Assembly (NCBI GenBank): GCA_963721385.1
Contig: CAVRJB010000019.1
Coordinates: 186,001-250,000 of the forward strand
Direction of reading: 5' to 3'
Source of the DNA: DAOMFB01 sp963721385
GTDB lineage: Bacteria; Acidobacteriota; Thermoanaerobaculia; UBA5066
DNA: 64,000 bases
The translations under genes and the position numbers were made by a program. This document shows, piece by piece, positions 38,701-48,733 of the stretch (its first letter is position 1; every line of letters begins with the position of its first letter). The notes beneath the pieces are model-generated. The model was given only the letters and a program-made list of their open reading frames with translations, was not told the origin of the DNA and did no database searches.

Positions 38701-39423
38701 CTCCACGCCCGGCTTCGGCGGAACCTTGAGCCAGACCGTTCCGGCTGTCTTCTCGTCGGACCTGATTCCCGCCGGCTCCTCACGCTCGATCCTCTACATC
38801 CGCGAGGGCGACGGCTTCCGCTCCAACCTCATCCTCGCGAGTAACGCCAACGTTTCCACGACGGTCGACGCGGCTCTCGTATCTGCCGAAGGGGCGACGC
38901 TGGCCGCGAAGAGCTACTCCGTTCCGCCGAACGGCATGACCCAGATCAACCGCGTCGTCCGCGACATGGGCATCTCGGGAGCCGTCACCGGCGCCCGGCT
39001 CGTCCTCTCCAGCTCCACGCTCGGCGCGGCCTTCACCGGCTTCGTCTCCGTCATCGACGAGGTCACCAACGACCCGACGACGGTCGAGGCGGTGCCCTCG
39101 CAGCGAGCCACAGCCGCTGGCCAACATCACCGGAGCGTGGACGGGCACGTACAACGGCATTTCAAACCGCTGTAACACCGAGCGTCCAGGCAAGCTTCGA
39201 GCAGACCGGCTCTGCCGTTTCTGGGGGATTGAGGGCAATCGGATCGTGTGGGTTGGTCGTCGACTTCAGCGGCACACTTCAGGGAAACACACTCGCAGGC
39301 GGCGTCACGGACGGGGAGATCTTCTCGGGCGAGGCGCACGGGATGCTCTCGGGCTCAAACCTCGAGATCACGATTCTTGACGCGTCTGGAGTGAACTTCG
39401 CTCAGCTGCACCTTCATCGGTAG
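35761..39423 (+). CDS. secreted BNR-repeat protein with two duplicated domains and a lipoprotein-like tail (many frameshifts)
   Basis: It has a signal peptide (GAWLLLAIGTSFSTVAHA). About 14 near-identical units of about 43-44 residues follow (ALAINPSTPSTLYAGT, GGVFKSTDSGGTWAAA). Next come two copies of a ~208-aa domain (GAFYTTNVS to VIDET-KDPTT) and then a domain homologous to the lipoprotein encoded at 35182 (NITGAWTGTY, FSGTLQGNTLAGG, FAQLHLHR). Frame changes occur at least seven times in the repeats and again near 38420 and 39180. Joined, it is about 1,200 aa. An extracellular propeller or adhesin-like role is inferred; no catalytic residues are seen. Confidence 0.7.
35901..37616 (+). repeat. 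BNR-unit tandem array, about 14 units of ~130 bases
   Basis: Counting GGCCATC(A/G)AT-type starts gives spacings of 132, 138, 130, 131, 128, 132, 129, 132, 131, 132, 131, 130 and 139. Seven of 13 are not multiples of three. Differences cluster at one short spot before GGGGTCTTCAAG and one after the CAACACGGG segment. These are protein-coding repeats, not CRISPR. Confidence 0.85.
37749..38372 (+). repeat. duplicated ~208-aa domain, copy 1
   Basis: It matches copy 2 (38459-39082) at the same length, 710 bases apart. The copies share GAFYTTNVS, SVTSTPGFGGTL, YIREGDGFRSNLIL and MTQINRVVRDMG. Confidence 0.8.
38459..39082 (+). repeat. duplicated ~208-aa domain, copy 2
   Basis: The second copy of the domain at 37749-38372. 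It is in the same gene but separated by a frame change near 38420. Confidence 0.8.
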
Positions 39424-39436
39424 GGACGGAGGCGTG

Positions 39437-39554
39437 CTGGGCGAACACGTACAACAAGTTCGACCCGACGTCGCCGTTCGGCGGCTACAAGGAGTCGGGT
39501 TTCGGCCGCGAGGGCGGCCGCCACGGGCTGCAGGCGTATCTCGAGGCGGTCTGA
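39437..39554 (+). pseudogene. ALDH 3'-end remnant (direct repeat copy B)
   Basis: 118 bases encode the last 38 residues of an ALDH (TYNKFDP, GFGREGGRHG) with a TGA stop. There is no start or upstream body. It matches the 3' end of the intact ALDH gene (28672-28789) at 112 of 118 bases. Most differences are silent, so it derives from a functional, diverged ALDH gene rather than from a recent copy. Confidence 0.8.
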
Positions 39555-39578
39555 TTCCCGTGCCATGATTGTTCCGGA

Positions 39579-40109
39579 ATGGACGCCGCGAGGATTCTCC
39601 GCCTCGTCCGGGGACATCTGGACCGCCTCGAAGGGGAGTGGGCGCTCGCCGGCGGCTTCGCCCTTCAGGCACTCGGGTTCTCCCGTTTCACCAGGGATCT
39701 CGACGTCGTCGTCGAGGAGCGGATTCGGGATCCACTCCTTGCGGGATTGGCCGCGGACGGGTTCGAGACGCTTTTCACTTCGGCCGGGTTTTCCAATCTC
39801 CTCCACCCCGATCCCGACCTCGGCCGGCTCGACCTTGTCTGGCTCGAAGGAGAAACGAGCAGACGTTTCTTCTTGGGCTGCCGGGACGTCGCCGGTCCTG
39901 GTGGGGAGATTCTCCGCGTCCCGCGGCCCGAGCACCTGATCGCGATGAAAGTCGCGGCGATCCGGGACGATCCGGATCGCGGTCTGCGGGATCTCGCCGA
40001 CCTCCAGTTCCTCCTCGCCCTGCCGGGACTCGACGATAATGAGGTACGTGGTTACTTCGAAAAGCGAGATCTCTCCGACCTCCTCGAGCGGCTCAAGCCC
40101 CGCCGCTGA
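39579..40109 (+). CDS. nucleotidyltransferase-superfamily protein (AbiEii/DUF6036-like)
   Basis: This 176-aa protein has the GG-x-DxD outline of minimal nucleotidyltransferases: ALAGGFALQALG, FTRDLDVVVEE, then RLDLVWLEGE and PEHLIAMKVAAIRDDPDRGL with DLADLQFLL. Relatives include toxins of AbiEii type that modify tRNA or proteins, but others are not toxins. It begins 24 bases after the ALDH remnant and is followed by a small gene that could be its partner. Confidence 0.65.
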   Translation: MDAARILRLVRGHLDRLEGEWALAGGFALQALGFSRFTRDLDVVVEERIRDPLLAGLAADGFETLFTSAGFSNLLHPDPDLGRLDLVWLEGETSRRFFLGCRDVAGPGGEILRVPRPEHLIAMKVAAIRDDPDRGLRDLADLQFLLALPGLDDNEVRGYFEKRDLSDLLERLKPRR

Positions 40110-40113
40110 CGGT

Positions 40114-40296
40114 TTGACGCTCGATCTCGACGTGGCGTTTCGCGCGACGGAAGAGGAGCGCGCGGCTCTCCGTCGTCACCGTCCGGCGCCCGCGACCTTC
40201 GACGAGTATTTCCGTTTTCTCGCGTCGTTCCGGTTCTCTCGCGAGGAGCTGGAGGCGATTCCGCTCTCGAAAGGGCGCCGCTTCAGCCTCGACTGA
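40114..40296 (+). CDS. small protein following the nucleotidyltransferase
   Basis: About 60 residues, acidic then basic (FRATEEERAALRRHRPAP, DEYFRFLASFRFSREELEAI). A TTG at 40114 or a GTG at 40132 could start it, both a few bases after the nucleotidyltransferase stop, so coupling is likely. No family is recognised. An accessory or antitoxin role would be a guess from position. Confidence 0.45.
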   Translation: MTLDLDVAFRATEEERAALRRHRPAPATFDEYFRFLASFRFSREELEAIPLSKGRRFSLD

Positions 40297-40375
40297 CGCA
40301 GTGCCACGGTGACGTCGGCCGGCATGGAGCATCGGCACCATGGGCGGCGCCGCCCGCGGGAGCCAGATTGACGGC

Positions 40376-42800
40376 ATGGCTGAAAGTCTGCCGCCCGAAC
40401 GCCTTCGGAACCGCTGCGACCCGTCCCGATTCGAGTTCGAAACCACGGCGGACCTCCCCGGCGCGGAGGTCATCCCCGGTCAGGAGCGGGTCGAGGAGGC
40501 GCTCCGATTCGCCCTCGGGATGCCGGGCGAAGGATTCAACGTCTACGCCATGGGGCCGGCCGGGCTCGGGAAGCACGAAGTCGTCCGCCGGATTCTCGAC
40601 GAGCGCGCCGCCCAGGGTGAGACGCCTCCGGACTGGTGCTACGTCCACGACTTCGAGAGCGGACAGAAGCCGAAGGCGCTGAAGCTCCCGCCGGGACGTG
40701 CGGCGGGGTTTGCGCGCGCCATGGACGCCTTCGTCGAGGAGCTCCGGAACGCCATTCCCGCCTCCTTCGAGACCGACGAGTACCGCACGAGACGGCGGGA
40801 GATCGAGACCGAGCTCCAGGAAAAGCAGGAGCGGGCCTTCGACGAGCTGCGTGCGAAGGCGCGCGAGCGCGGCCTCGACCTCGTCCGGCTGCCGATGGGG
40901 ATGGCGCTCGCGCCGCTGAAGGACGGCGAGGTGATGGAGCCGGCGGTCTTCGGGAAGCTCCCCGAGGAAGAGCAGAAGCGGATCGGCTCGGTGATGACCG
41001 AGATGCAGGGATCGCTCGAAAAGGTCATCCGGCAGATCCCGTCCTGGCGCCGCGAGACGGGGGAGAAGGTCCGGGAGCTGAACCGCACCGCGATCCGCGC
41101 GGCCGTTCACGACCTCGTCCTCGAGGTGCAGAAGGGGGTCGAGGACCTGCCGGACGTCCTCACGCACCTCGCGGCCGTTGCGGAGGACGTCCTCGCGCAC
41201 GCGGAGGAGTTTCTTCCGGGAAAGGAGGGCGAGCCGCCGACCGTGCGTGGCGTTCCGCTGTCGCAGCCCGACGGCGTCGAAGCCGCCTTCCGCCGCTACC
41301 GCATCAACGTCCTGGTGAGCCACGGGGCGACGAAGGGCGCGCCCGTGCTCGCCCTCGACCACGCCACGTTCCCGAACCTGGTCGGCCGGATCGAGCACCT
41401 TTCCCAGATGGGGAACCTCGTCACCGACTTCACGCTCATCCGGCCCGGCGCCCTCCACGAGGCCAACGGCGGCTACCTCCTCCTCGACGCGCTCGACGTC
41501 CTGTCGCAGCCGCTCTCGTGGGGCGTCCTGAAGCGGGCGCTGCGCGCCCGGTCGGTCCGCGTGGAGCTGCCGGGCCAGTCGCTGGGCCTGGTGACGACCG
41601 CTTCCCTCGAGCCGGAGCCGATCCCGCTCGACCTCAAGGTCGTCCTCCTCGGCGACCGGACGATCTACTACCTCCTCCACGATCTGGACCCTCAGTTCGC
41701 CGGGCTCTTCAAGATCGCGGCCGACTTCGAGGAGGACGTCCCTCGGGACGCGGACGGGGTCGGGGCCTACGCCCGGCTCATCGGCTCGGTGGCGCGGCAG
41801 GAGAAGCTCCTTCCGTTCGGGCGCGAGGCGGTGGCGCGGCTCGTGGAGCACGGCTCCCGAAAGGCCGAGGACAGCGAGAAGCTCTCGCTCAGGCTGCGGG
41901 ATCTCGACGATCTCCTCCGGGAGTCGGACGCGATCGCGAGGAGGGGCGGCCGGACCGTGACGGGCGTCGCCGACGTCGACCAGGCTCTCGAGGGACGCGA
42001 GCGCCGTGCCGACCGAATACGGAAACGGCTTCTGGACGAAACGGCACGGGGAACGCTGCTCATCGACACGTCGGGCGGAAAGACGGGACAGGTGAACGGC
42101 CTGGCCGTCATGTCGCTCGGCGGATCCGCCTTCGGGCACCCCACCCGCGTGACCGCGCGGGTGAGGCAAGGAAGTGGCAAAGTCGTCGACATCCTGCGCG
42201 AGGTCGAGATGGGGGGCCCGCTTCATTCGAAGGGGGTTCTCACCCTCACGGGCTTTCTCGCAGGGCGATACCTCCCCGAACACCCGTTGTCGCTCTACGC
42301 GAGCCTCGTCCTCGAGCAGAACTACGGAAACGTCGAGGGAGACAGCGCGTCGTCCGCGGAGCTCTATGCCCTCCTCTCCGCCCTCGCGGACGTTCCGATC
42401 CGGCAGTCCCTCGCCGTGACCGGCTCCGTCAACCAGCAGGGCGAGGTGCAGGCGATCGGCGGGGTCAACGAGAAGATCGAGGGCTTCTTCGACCTCTGCG
42501 CCCGGCGCTCACTGACGGGCGAGCAGGGGGTGCTGATTCCGGTCGTCCAACGTCCCCCACCTGATGCTCCGGAAGGACGTCGTGGCGGCGGCGGCGGCGG
42601 GGAAGTTCCGGGTCCATCCGGTCCGGACCATCGACGAGGGGATCGAGCTTCTGACCGGCCTCCCGGCGGGCGAGCGCGATGCCGAGGGGCGCTTTCCGGA
42701 AGGGAGCGTCAACGCCCGCGTGGAGGCGCGGCTCCTCGTCTTCGCGAAGGCGGCGAAGGCGGCCGGCAAGCCCGAGGAGAACGCAAAGGAGGGGACGTGA
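40376..42800 (+). CDS. Lon-like ATP-dependent protease (LonB/AAA_32 type), one frameshift
   Basis: The product is about 808 aa. The N-terminal ATPase part carries Walker A GPAGLGKHEVV within a LonB-like AAA_32 region that includes a long helical insert (about 120-260). The C-terminal S16 protease domain has GDSASSAELYALLSALA (Ser) and GGVNEKIEGFFDL (Lys). It should degrade selected cytoplasmic proteins. Near 42547 one extra G shifts the frame; without it the protein continues VSNVPHLML and ends at 42800 (KEENAKEGT). I prefer the ATG at 40376 to 40340 because MAESLPPERLRNRC resembles relatives. The uspA start overlaps its stop (GTGA). Confidence 0.85.
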
Positions 42801-43624
42801 GAACCCGCCGCATCCTCGTCGCGGTGGACGGCTCGTCGGAAAGCCGCGTGGTCCTGGGGTCGGCGGGGCGGCTCGCCGCCTGCATGGGGGCCGATCTGGC
42901 GGGGCTCTTCGTCGAGGACGTCGAGCTTCTCCGCCTCGCCGGGCTCCCCTTCGCCCGCGAAGCGAGCGTTTCGTCCGGGGTTTTCCGCCGGCTCGAGACG
43001 CCCGACGTCGAGCGGCAGTTCCGCGTGGCCGCCGAGCAGGCGCGCGAGGCGCTCCGGGAGACAGCCGCCACGTCGGGGCTCCGGTTCTCGTTTCGCGTGG
43101 CGCGGGGACGGGTGGTCCCCGAGATTCTGGCCGCGGCCCTCGGGGCCGATGTCGCTGCGGCGGGAAAGAGGAGCGGGCACGGGCCCCCGGGCCGGCGCCT
43201 CGGCACCACGGCCCGCAGCCTGATCGCTCACGTCGAGACCCCGATCCTCGTGGGAGGGCGGAGAAGCGTCGTCCGGGGACCCACCGTCGTCCTTTCAGCG
43301 GCATCCGAGGTGCCGGAGGACGCGCTCCGCTTCGGGGCGCTTCTCGCCCGGGCCTTCGAAGCCGCCGAGATCGTCCTGATCGCGGGGGGCGCCGCGCCGA
43401 CCCGTTCGGAAACGCTCGGGATCCCGGTGCGCCGCCGCGGCTTCCCTTCAGTCTCGTCCGGGGGGGTGCAGGCGCTTCCGGAGGTCGCCAATGCCAGCGC
43501 CGTGGTTCTCATCCGCCCGCAGGGTGCGCCGGGAGACGAGCTCCTCGTGGCCCTGGCCGAGGCCGTTGCCGGACCCGTCTTCGTCATCGGCCCTAGCGGC
43601 CTCGCCGAGCTACTCTCGGCATGA
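42797..43624 (+). CDS. UspA-like universal stress protein, 275 aa
   Basis: It starts as RRILVAVDGSSESRVVLGSA, the usual N-terminal strand-loop of UspA domains. Only the first half (about 1-150) clearly fits the fold (LIAHVETPILVGG near its end); the second half (GPTVVLSAASEVPEDALRFG) may be a second, diverged domain. The ATP-binding G-x2-G-x9-G motif is weak. It lies between the Lon-like protease and a 4Fe-4S protein, with overlaps on both sides, so the three are probably one operon related to stress or redox. Confidence 0.75.
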   Translation: MRTRRILVAVDGSSESRVVLGSAGRLAACMGADLAGLFVEDVELLRLAGLPFAREASVSSGVFRRLETPDVERQFRVAAEQAREALRETAATSGLRFSFRVARGRVVPEILAAALGADVAAAGKRSGHGPPGRRLGTTARSLIAHVETPILVGGRRSVVRGPTVVLSAASEVPEDALRFGALLARAFEAAEIVLIAGGAAPTRSETLGIPVRRRGFPSVSSGGVQALPEVANASAVVLIRPQGAPGDELLVALAEAVAGPVFVIGPSGLAELLSA

Positions 43625-43635
43625 GGAGTTCTGCC

Positions 43636-44778
43636 ATGGGAACTGAATCCGACCTCTACCGCAAGCTCCGGAAACAGATCGACGTCATGCCGGTCGGCTT
43701 CCCCGAGACGGAAAGCGGAGTCGAGCTGCGCATCCTCCGGCGGCTCTTCACCCCCGAGGAGGCCGAGGCGGGGCTCCTTCTCTCCGCCCTCCCGGAGCCG
43801 CTCTCGCGGATCTTTCGCCGCGCGCCGAAAGGGCGCTGGACCGCCGCCGAGCTGGAAGTCCTCCTCGACCGGCTCGCCGACAAGGGGGCGATCCTGGGCG
43901 GGCGCGCCGTCGTCGCCCGCGACGGGACGAAGCGGTGGAGCAAGGCGATGCTGGCGCTCGGCATGTACGAGTTCCAGGTCGACCGGATGACCTCCGAGCT
44001 GCAGCGCGACATGGAGCAGTACATCGCCGAGGGCTTCGCGGGCGCGTTCCTCGGCCCCAAGACGAAGCAGATGCGGACGATTCCGGTGAACGCCTCGATC
44101 GTCGTGGAGCGCCGGGTCGGCCGGTACGACGACGCGCGGGAACTGATCGCCGGTAGCGCAGGGCCATGGGCCGTCATGAACTGCGTCTGCCGGCAGGGAC
44201 GGGACCTCACTGGCGAGCCGTGCCGGCAGACCGACGTCCGCCGGACCTGTCTCGCGCTGAAGGGCATCGCGCGCCAGGTGCTCGAGTCGGGCGTCGGCGA
44301 GGCCATGACGCGCGAGGAGGCCCTTGGGCTCCTCGACCGGGCCGAGCGGGAGGGGATGGTCCTCCAGCCCGAGAACGCGCAGGACCCGCTCTTCCTCTGC
44401 TTCTGCTGCGGCTGCTGCTGCGGCGTCCTCCGGATGGCGAAGCAGTTCCCGCGTCCGGCGGACTTCATCCACTCGAACCACCGGGCCGAGGTGAACGCCG
44501 ACGTCTGCACCGACTGCGAGTCGTGCCGCTCGCGCTGCCCGATGGACGCGCTCGGGACCGTGGACGGGAAGACGGCCGTCGACCACGGCCGCTGCATCGG
44601 CTGCGGCGCCTGCGTGGGAGCCTGCCCCTCGGAGGCCCTCCACCTCGTCGAAAAGGGGCCGCCGACGGTGCCACCGGAGAGCCACGACGCCCTGTACAAG
44701 AAGATCCTCGTCGAGCGCTTCGGCGTCCTCGGGACCGCCCGGATGATCGGCTCGGCGTTTCTCGGCCGGAGGGTCTGA
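43636..44778 (+). CDS. multi-cluster 4Fe-4S protein with Cys-rich motif, ~380 aa
   Basis: The N-terminal ~150 residues form a helical, winged-helix-like region without cysteines. Next come NCVCRQGRDLTGEPC, the striking CFCCGCCCGVLR (about residue 260), and a C-terminal ferredoxin domain with CTDCESCRSRCP and CIGCGACVGACP, each ready for a 4Fe-4S cluster. Electron transfer is expected. The ATG at 43636 is chosen because AGGAG sits 8 bases upstream; an ATG at 43621 overlaps the uspA stop. It is the last gene of the Lon/UspA unit. Confidence 0.8.
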   Translation: MGTESDLYRKLRKQIDVMPVGFPETESGVELRILRRLFTPEEAEAGLLLSALPEPLSRIFRRAPKGRWTAAELEVLLDRLADKGAILGGRAVVARDGTKRWSKAMLALGMYEFQVDRMTSELQRDMEQYIAEGFAGAFLGPKTKQMRTIPVNASIVVERRVGRYDDARELIAGSAGPWAVMNCVCRQGRDLTGEPCRQTDVRRTCLALKGIARQVLESGVGEAMTREEALGLLDRAEREGMVLQPENAQDPLFLCFCCGCCCGVLRMAKQFPRPADFIHSNHRAEVNADVCTDCESCRSRCPMDALGTVDGKTAVDHGRCIGCGACVGACPSEALHLVEKGPPTVPPESHDALYKKILVERFGVLGTARMIGSAFLGRRV

Positions 44779-44826
44779 ACCAGGGGCGGCGGTGCCCCGG
44801 GCCTGGACGGGCTCTCGCAGCGAGGG

Positions 44827-47560
44827 TCACGGGGCACTTTTCGTGGCGGGTCCGGCCTTCAGCGTCTGGCTCCAGTTGAGCGCCACGGCCACCTGGCGGG
44901 CGCTCGTGCCGCTGCTCCGAAACTCAACGAACGCGAACCGCTTGCCGTCCCGGGAGACGTCCCAGTTGACTGTCGGGCTCGTCCTCCACGAATATCCCTC
45001 GAGTCCCCCGAAGAGCATCTGCACCGGGCCAGCGCGAAACGACGGGCGCGTCTCCACGTCCACCTTCATCATGCGCGAGTTCTGGATGAAGAGGAGCTCG
45101 CGTCCCCCGGAGGCCCACCTCGGAAACCCGCCGACCTCCGGTGTGACCTGCCATTTCGCGTCGCCCTCGACGGGCCGGACGAAGACGTGAGGCTCGCCGG
45201 ATGCGTTGATCACGTGAAACGCGATGTAGCGCCCGTCGGGCGAGAAGGCGGGCGCGGCGGCGCCCGATTCGAAATGTCGGCTCTTGCCGGTCGCGACGTC
45301 GAGGAGTCGGATCTCGAAGTCGCCGATGTACGTGGCCGCGAAGAGCTTGCCGTCCGGGCTCCAGGAGCCGGGAATGATGGTCGTCGTCGTGGGCTCGCCG
45401 AGGGGGGCGGCTGCCCCGCTCCCGTCGACTGGCTTCCGGCGCATCCCCTGCGCCTTTCCCGACGTGACGGCGTAGGCGATCTCCCGGCCGTCCGGAGACC
45501 AGACGGGTCCCGCGTTGTACTCGTCGAACGTGAGCCGGCTCGGCGCAAGGCTTGAGAGCGAGAGGGTCCAGACATCGCCGACCGGACCCGAGACGCCCTT
45601 TCCGACGTTGTACGCGAGGTGAAGCCCGTCCGGCGAGAAGACGGGCGTGTTGTAGTCCTGCGGCGGCAGCGGGAGGCGCGTGGCCTTTCCGCTCCGGTCC
45701 GTCAAGGTGATCCACGACCGGCCTGCGAGCGCGTTGCCCGGAACCCAGGCGGCGGTGCCGTTCCCGGCGACGGAGAGATACGTGACGCCGCTCGTCGGAT
45801 CGCCTCCGAGCTCCTGGAGGGCCGGAACGGGCGCGCCCCGGACGGTCAGGGTGGAGAGGTCGAGCTCGACGGCGTAGAGGTTCCCCTGGCGGACGAAGAC
45901 CAGATGGTCGGGCGGGAGGAAGCGCGCCATGTTCGCGCCCTTGACGAGCGTTCGGACCATGCCTCCGGCGAGGACCGCGATATCTGCGCCTTCGTAGTTC
46001 TGCGGGCTGTCCAACCAGCCAATCGTGAACAGGGTCCCGGCGCCGTTCGGGAGCGGCGTCCGGCCACCGGAAGGTCCTCTCCTTCTTCTTCGGATCGGGC
46101 TTCGCGAGCTCCGTTGGAGCGCCGCCGGTGGCCGGGACGGCGAGGAGTCCCGAGGCGTACTCCGGCGAATAGACGATCCGGTCGTCCGCGCTCCAGCAGC
46201 CTCCGCGGTGCGTGGGTGCGTCGGCGAGGACGACCGGGGACCCCCCGGCGAGGAGCATTTTCTTCAGCTTCCCATCGGCGAAGAAGGCGATCGACTCTCC
46301 GTCCGGCGAGAAGAAGGGGCCGCTCGCGCCCTCGGAGTTCGCGAGCGTCGTGCTCTGGAGGTCCTCGAGGCGCCGCAGCTCGAGATGGGACGTGCCCGTC
46401 TTTTCGTCGAGGGCCGAGACGACGAATTTTCGGCCGTCGCGCGAGATCGCCATCGTGGGCGTGTCGTCCAGAAGCAACCGCATCCCGTCCGGCAGCGAAA
46501 CGGTGAAACGGGTGACGGCTTCCCGCGTCGCCTGCGGGGCACGTGCGCGCAGCGAAAGCACGACGGCGAGGCCGGCGAAGGCGGCGGCAAGGGCCCAGGA
46601 GAGATAGAGAGAGCTTCTGCTCCCTCGCGCGGACGCCGCCGGTCCGGTTCGACCCACAGTGTGGCCTGGCGACGCCTGCTTTTCTTCGAAGGGTGAAGAA
46701 TCGGGAGCATTCAGCTCCAGCCTCGCGTCGCCGATGTCGCGCAGCCTGAGCTTTGCGTCTCGCTGCAAACACCTTCTCAGAAGCTCTTGAATCCTCGCCG
46801 GTGTCTGCTCCGGCAGCTTCGACCAGTCGGGGTCTTCCTTGAGGACGGCGGCGAGCGTGTCGCTGACGGTCTCGCCCTCGAAGGCCCGCTTTGCCGTCAG
46901 CATCTCGTAGAGGACGGCCCCGAAGGCCCAGACGTCGGCCCGCTTGTCGACCGGCTTGCCCCGAGCCTGCTCGGGGCTCATGTAGGCCGCAGTGCCGAGG
47001 ATCATCCCCGCTGCGGTGGCCCGGGCCGTCAGCGTCGGAGACTGGGTCATCTGGGGCGCGCTGCTCGTCCCCGGGTCCCCCTGGAGTGCCTTGGCGAGGC
47101 CGAAGTCGAGGAGCTTGACCTTCCCGTCTTCGGTGACCTTGACGTTGGCGGGCTTGAGATCCCGATGGACGATCCCCTTCTCGTGGGCGGCCTCGAGCGC
47201 CTCGGCGATCTGCCTCGCGATCGCGAGGGACTCGTCGAGCGGAATGGGACCCTGTGCGATCCGGGCGTCGAGCCCTTCACCTTCGGCCAGCTCCATGACG
47301 AGGAGGTGGCGGCCGGAGACCTCTTCGAAGGAGTGGATCGCCGCGATGCCGGGGTGGTTCAGGGCGGCGAGGGCGCGGGCCTCGCGCTCGAAACGGGCGA
47401 CCCGGTCCTTGTCCTCGAAGAACTCCTCGGGGAGGACCTTGACCGCCACGTCCCGCTGGAGCTTCGTGTCGCGGGCCCGGTAAACCTCCCCCATTCCCCC
47501 CGCGCCGAGCGGGGTGAGGATCTCCCAGGGACCGAGACGGGTGCCGGCGGAGAGCGTCAC
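44827..47560 (-). CDS. transmembrane Ser/Thr protein kinase with TolB/WD40-like propeller, one frameshift
   Basis: The product is about 910 aa. The kinase domain (about 8-270) carries GAGGMGEVYRARD, VAVKVLPEEFF, HRDLKPANV, DFGLAKAL and MSPEQARGK. A membrane helix lies near 310-330 (LSWALAAAFAGLAVVLSL). The rest is a propeller with repeated SPDG units (FFSPDGESIAF, VFSPDGLHLAY, VWSPDGREIAY, AFSPDGRYIAF). The frame breaks near 46055; removing one C gives DALPNGAGTLFTIGWLDS and rejoins it. The GTG start at 47560 follows the DUF2911 gene on the same strand. Confidence 0.85.
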
Positions 47561-47606
47561 TGAGACGGAGTCTAGTTGAGGCCGCCGGCACCCCGTGCTC
47601 GCCCCG

Positions 47607-48637
47607 TCAGCGCAGCTTGGCCAGCTCCTTTCGATCCGCTTCTTCTGCGCCTCGTCCTTCGTCATCGAGAGGGCCTTCGTGTAGTTCTCGATGGCGGCCT
47701 TCTTGTCGCCCTTCGCTGCGTATCCCTCGGCAAGGCTGTCCCAGGCGTTCCACGAATTCGGGAACGCCTTCGTGTTCTTCTGGAACGTCGCGATCGCGAG
47801 ATCCACCTGCCCGGCGCCCAGGTACTGGTACCCGAGGTTGTTCCGCTGCCCCTCGGTGGCGATCTCGTCGGCCTTTTTCCGCAGCTCGGCCGCCGCCTTC
47901 GCGTCCCCCTTCTTGTCGAGGATCGCGGCCTTCGTCATGAGGTTGGCCCCGTTCTCCTGGAGCCCGATCGACTTGTCGACCCAGGTCGTCGCAAGATCGA
48001 GATCCCCGCCGTTCGCGACGAGCCACTGTGCGGCGCCGTTCCACCCCTGCCAGCTGAAGCGGGGGAGGCCCCGGAGCTGCTCGGCGAGATCCGCGGAGAC
48101 GGTGGCGACGCGGTCCACCTCGATCTTCACCGGGAGGCGGAGCTTCTCCCACCGGAGCGTGAGCGCCGCCGATGAGTCGGTCACGTCGTCGAACGTGTAG
48201 AGGAGCCGCTCGACGTTCTCGCCGGCCTGCGGGGTGACCGTGACGCGGAGGGCGTCTTCCTTCTGGTCGTAGCTGTAGCTCCCCCACGCGCGGGATTCCT
48301 TGCTGAAGATGATCGTCCACGAGGTCTCCGTCGGGATCGCGTGGAGGCCGTATTTCCCGGCCAGCAGGGACTGACCTTCCACCTTCACCGGGGTCGAGAA
48401 GCTGACGACGGTGTTCTCGTTCGCCCCGGCCCTCCAGACCTGGCCGTACGGGACGAGCCCGCCCCAGATCTTGCGGTCCTTGACCGCGGGCCGGGAGTAG
48501 GTGACCGTCATCTCCGTGACCGCGACGGTCTGCATCACCGACGCGTGGGGGCTCGGCCCGGGCGTGGTGACGGGGAGCTGGGCGAAAGCCGGCAGGGCCA
48601 CGAGAGCCAGGCCGGCCGCAAACGGGATTCGACGCAT
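47607..48637 (-). CDS. exported DUF2911 protein with C-terminal TPR repeats, one frameshift
   Basis: The product is about 343 aa with a signal peptide (RRIPFAAGLALVALPAFA). DUF2911 fills residues about 25-190 (MTVTYSRPAVKDRKIWGGLVP, WRAGANENTVVSFSTPVKVE). The C-terminus has tetratricopeptide units (AIATFQKNTKAFPNSWNAWD, AIENYTKALSMTKDEAQ). A lost A in a homopolymer near 47629 shifts the last codons; adding it gives EKELAKLR and a stop at 47607. A GGAGG site supports the ATG at 48637. The function of DUF2911 is unknown. Confidence 0.8.
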
Positions 48638-48733
48638 GGTGCACCTCCACATCGAGTTGATTTCTCGTCTCTCATACGCAGCGGGCGGTGCCAGGTTTGG
48701 GGGCCGGCTCCCCGGCAGCCTAGAATCCGGGCC

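Noticed and set aside
40340..43624. A Lon-UspA fusion protein
   Set aside because: One extra G near 42547 removes the true end of the Lon-like protein; the corrected frame stops at 42800 and uspA starts at 42797.
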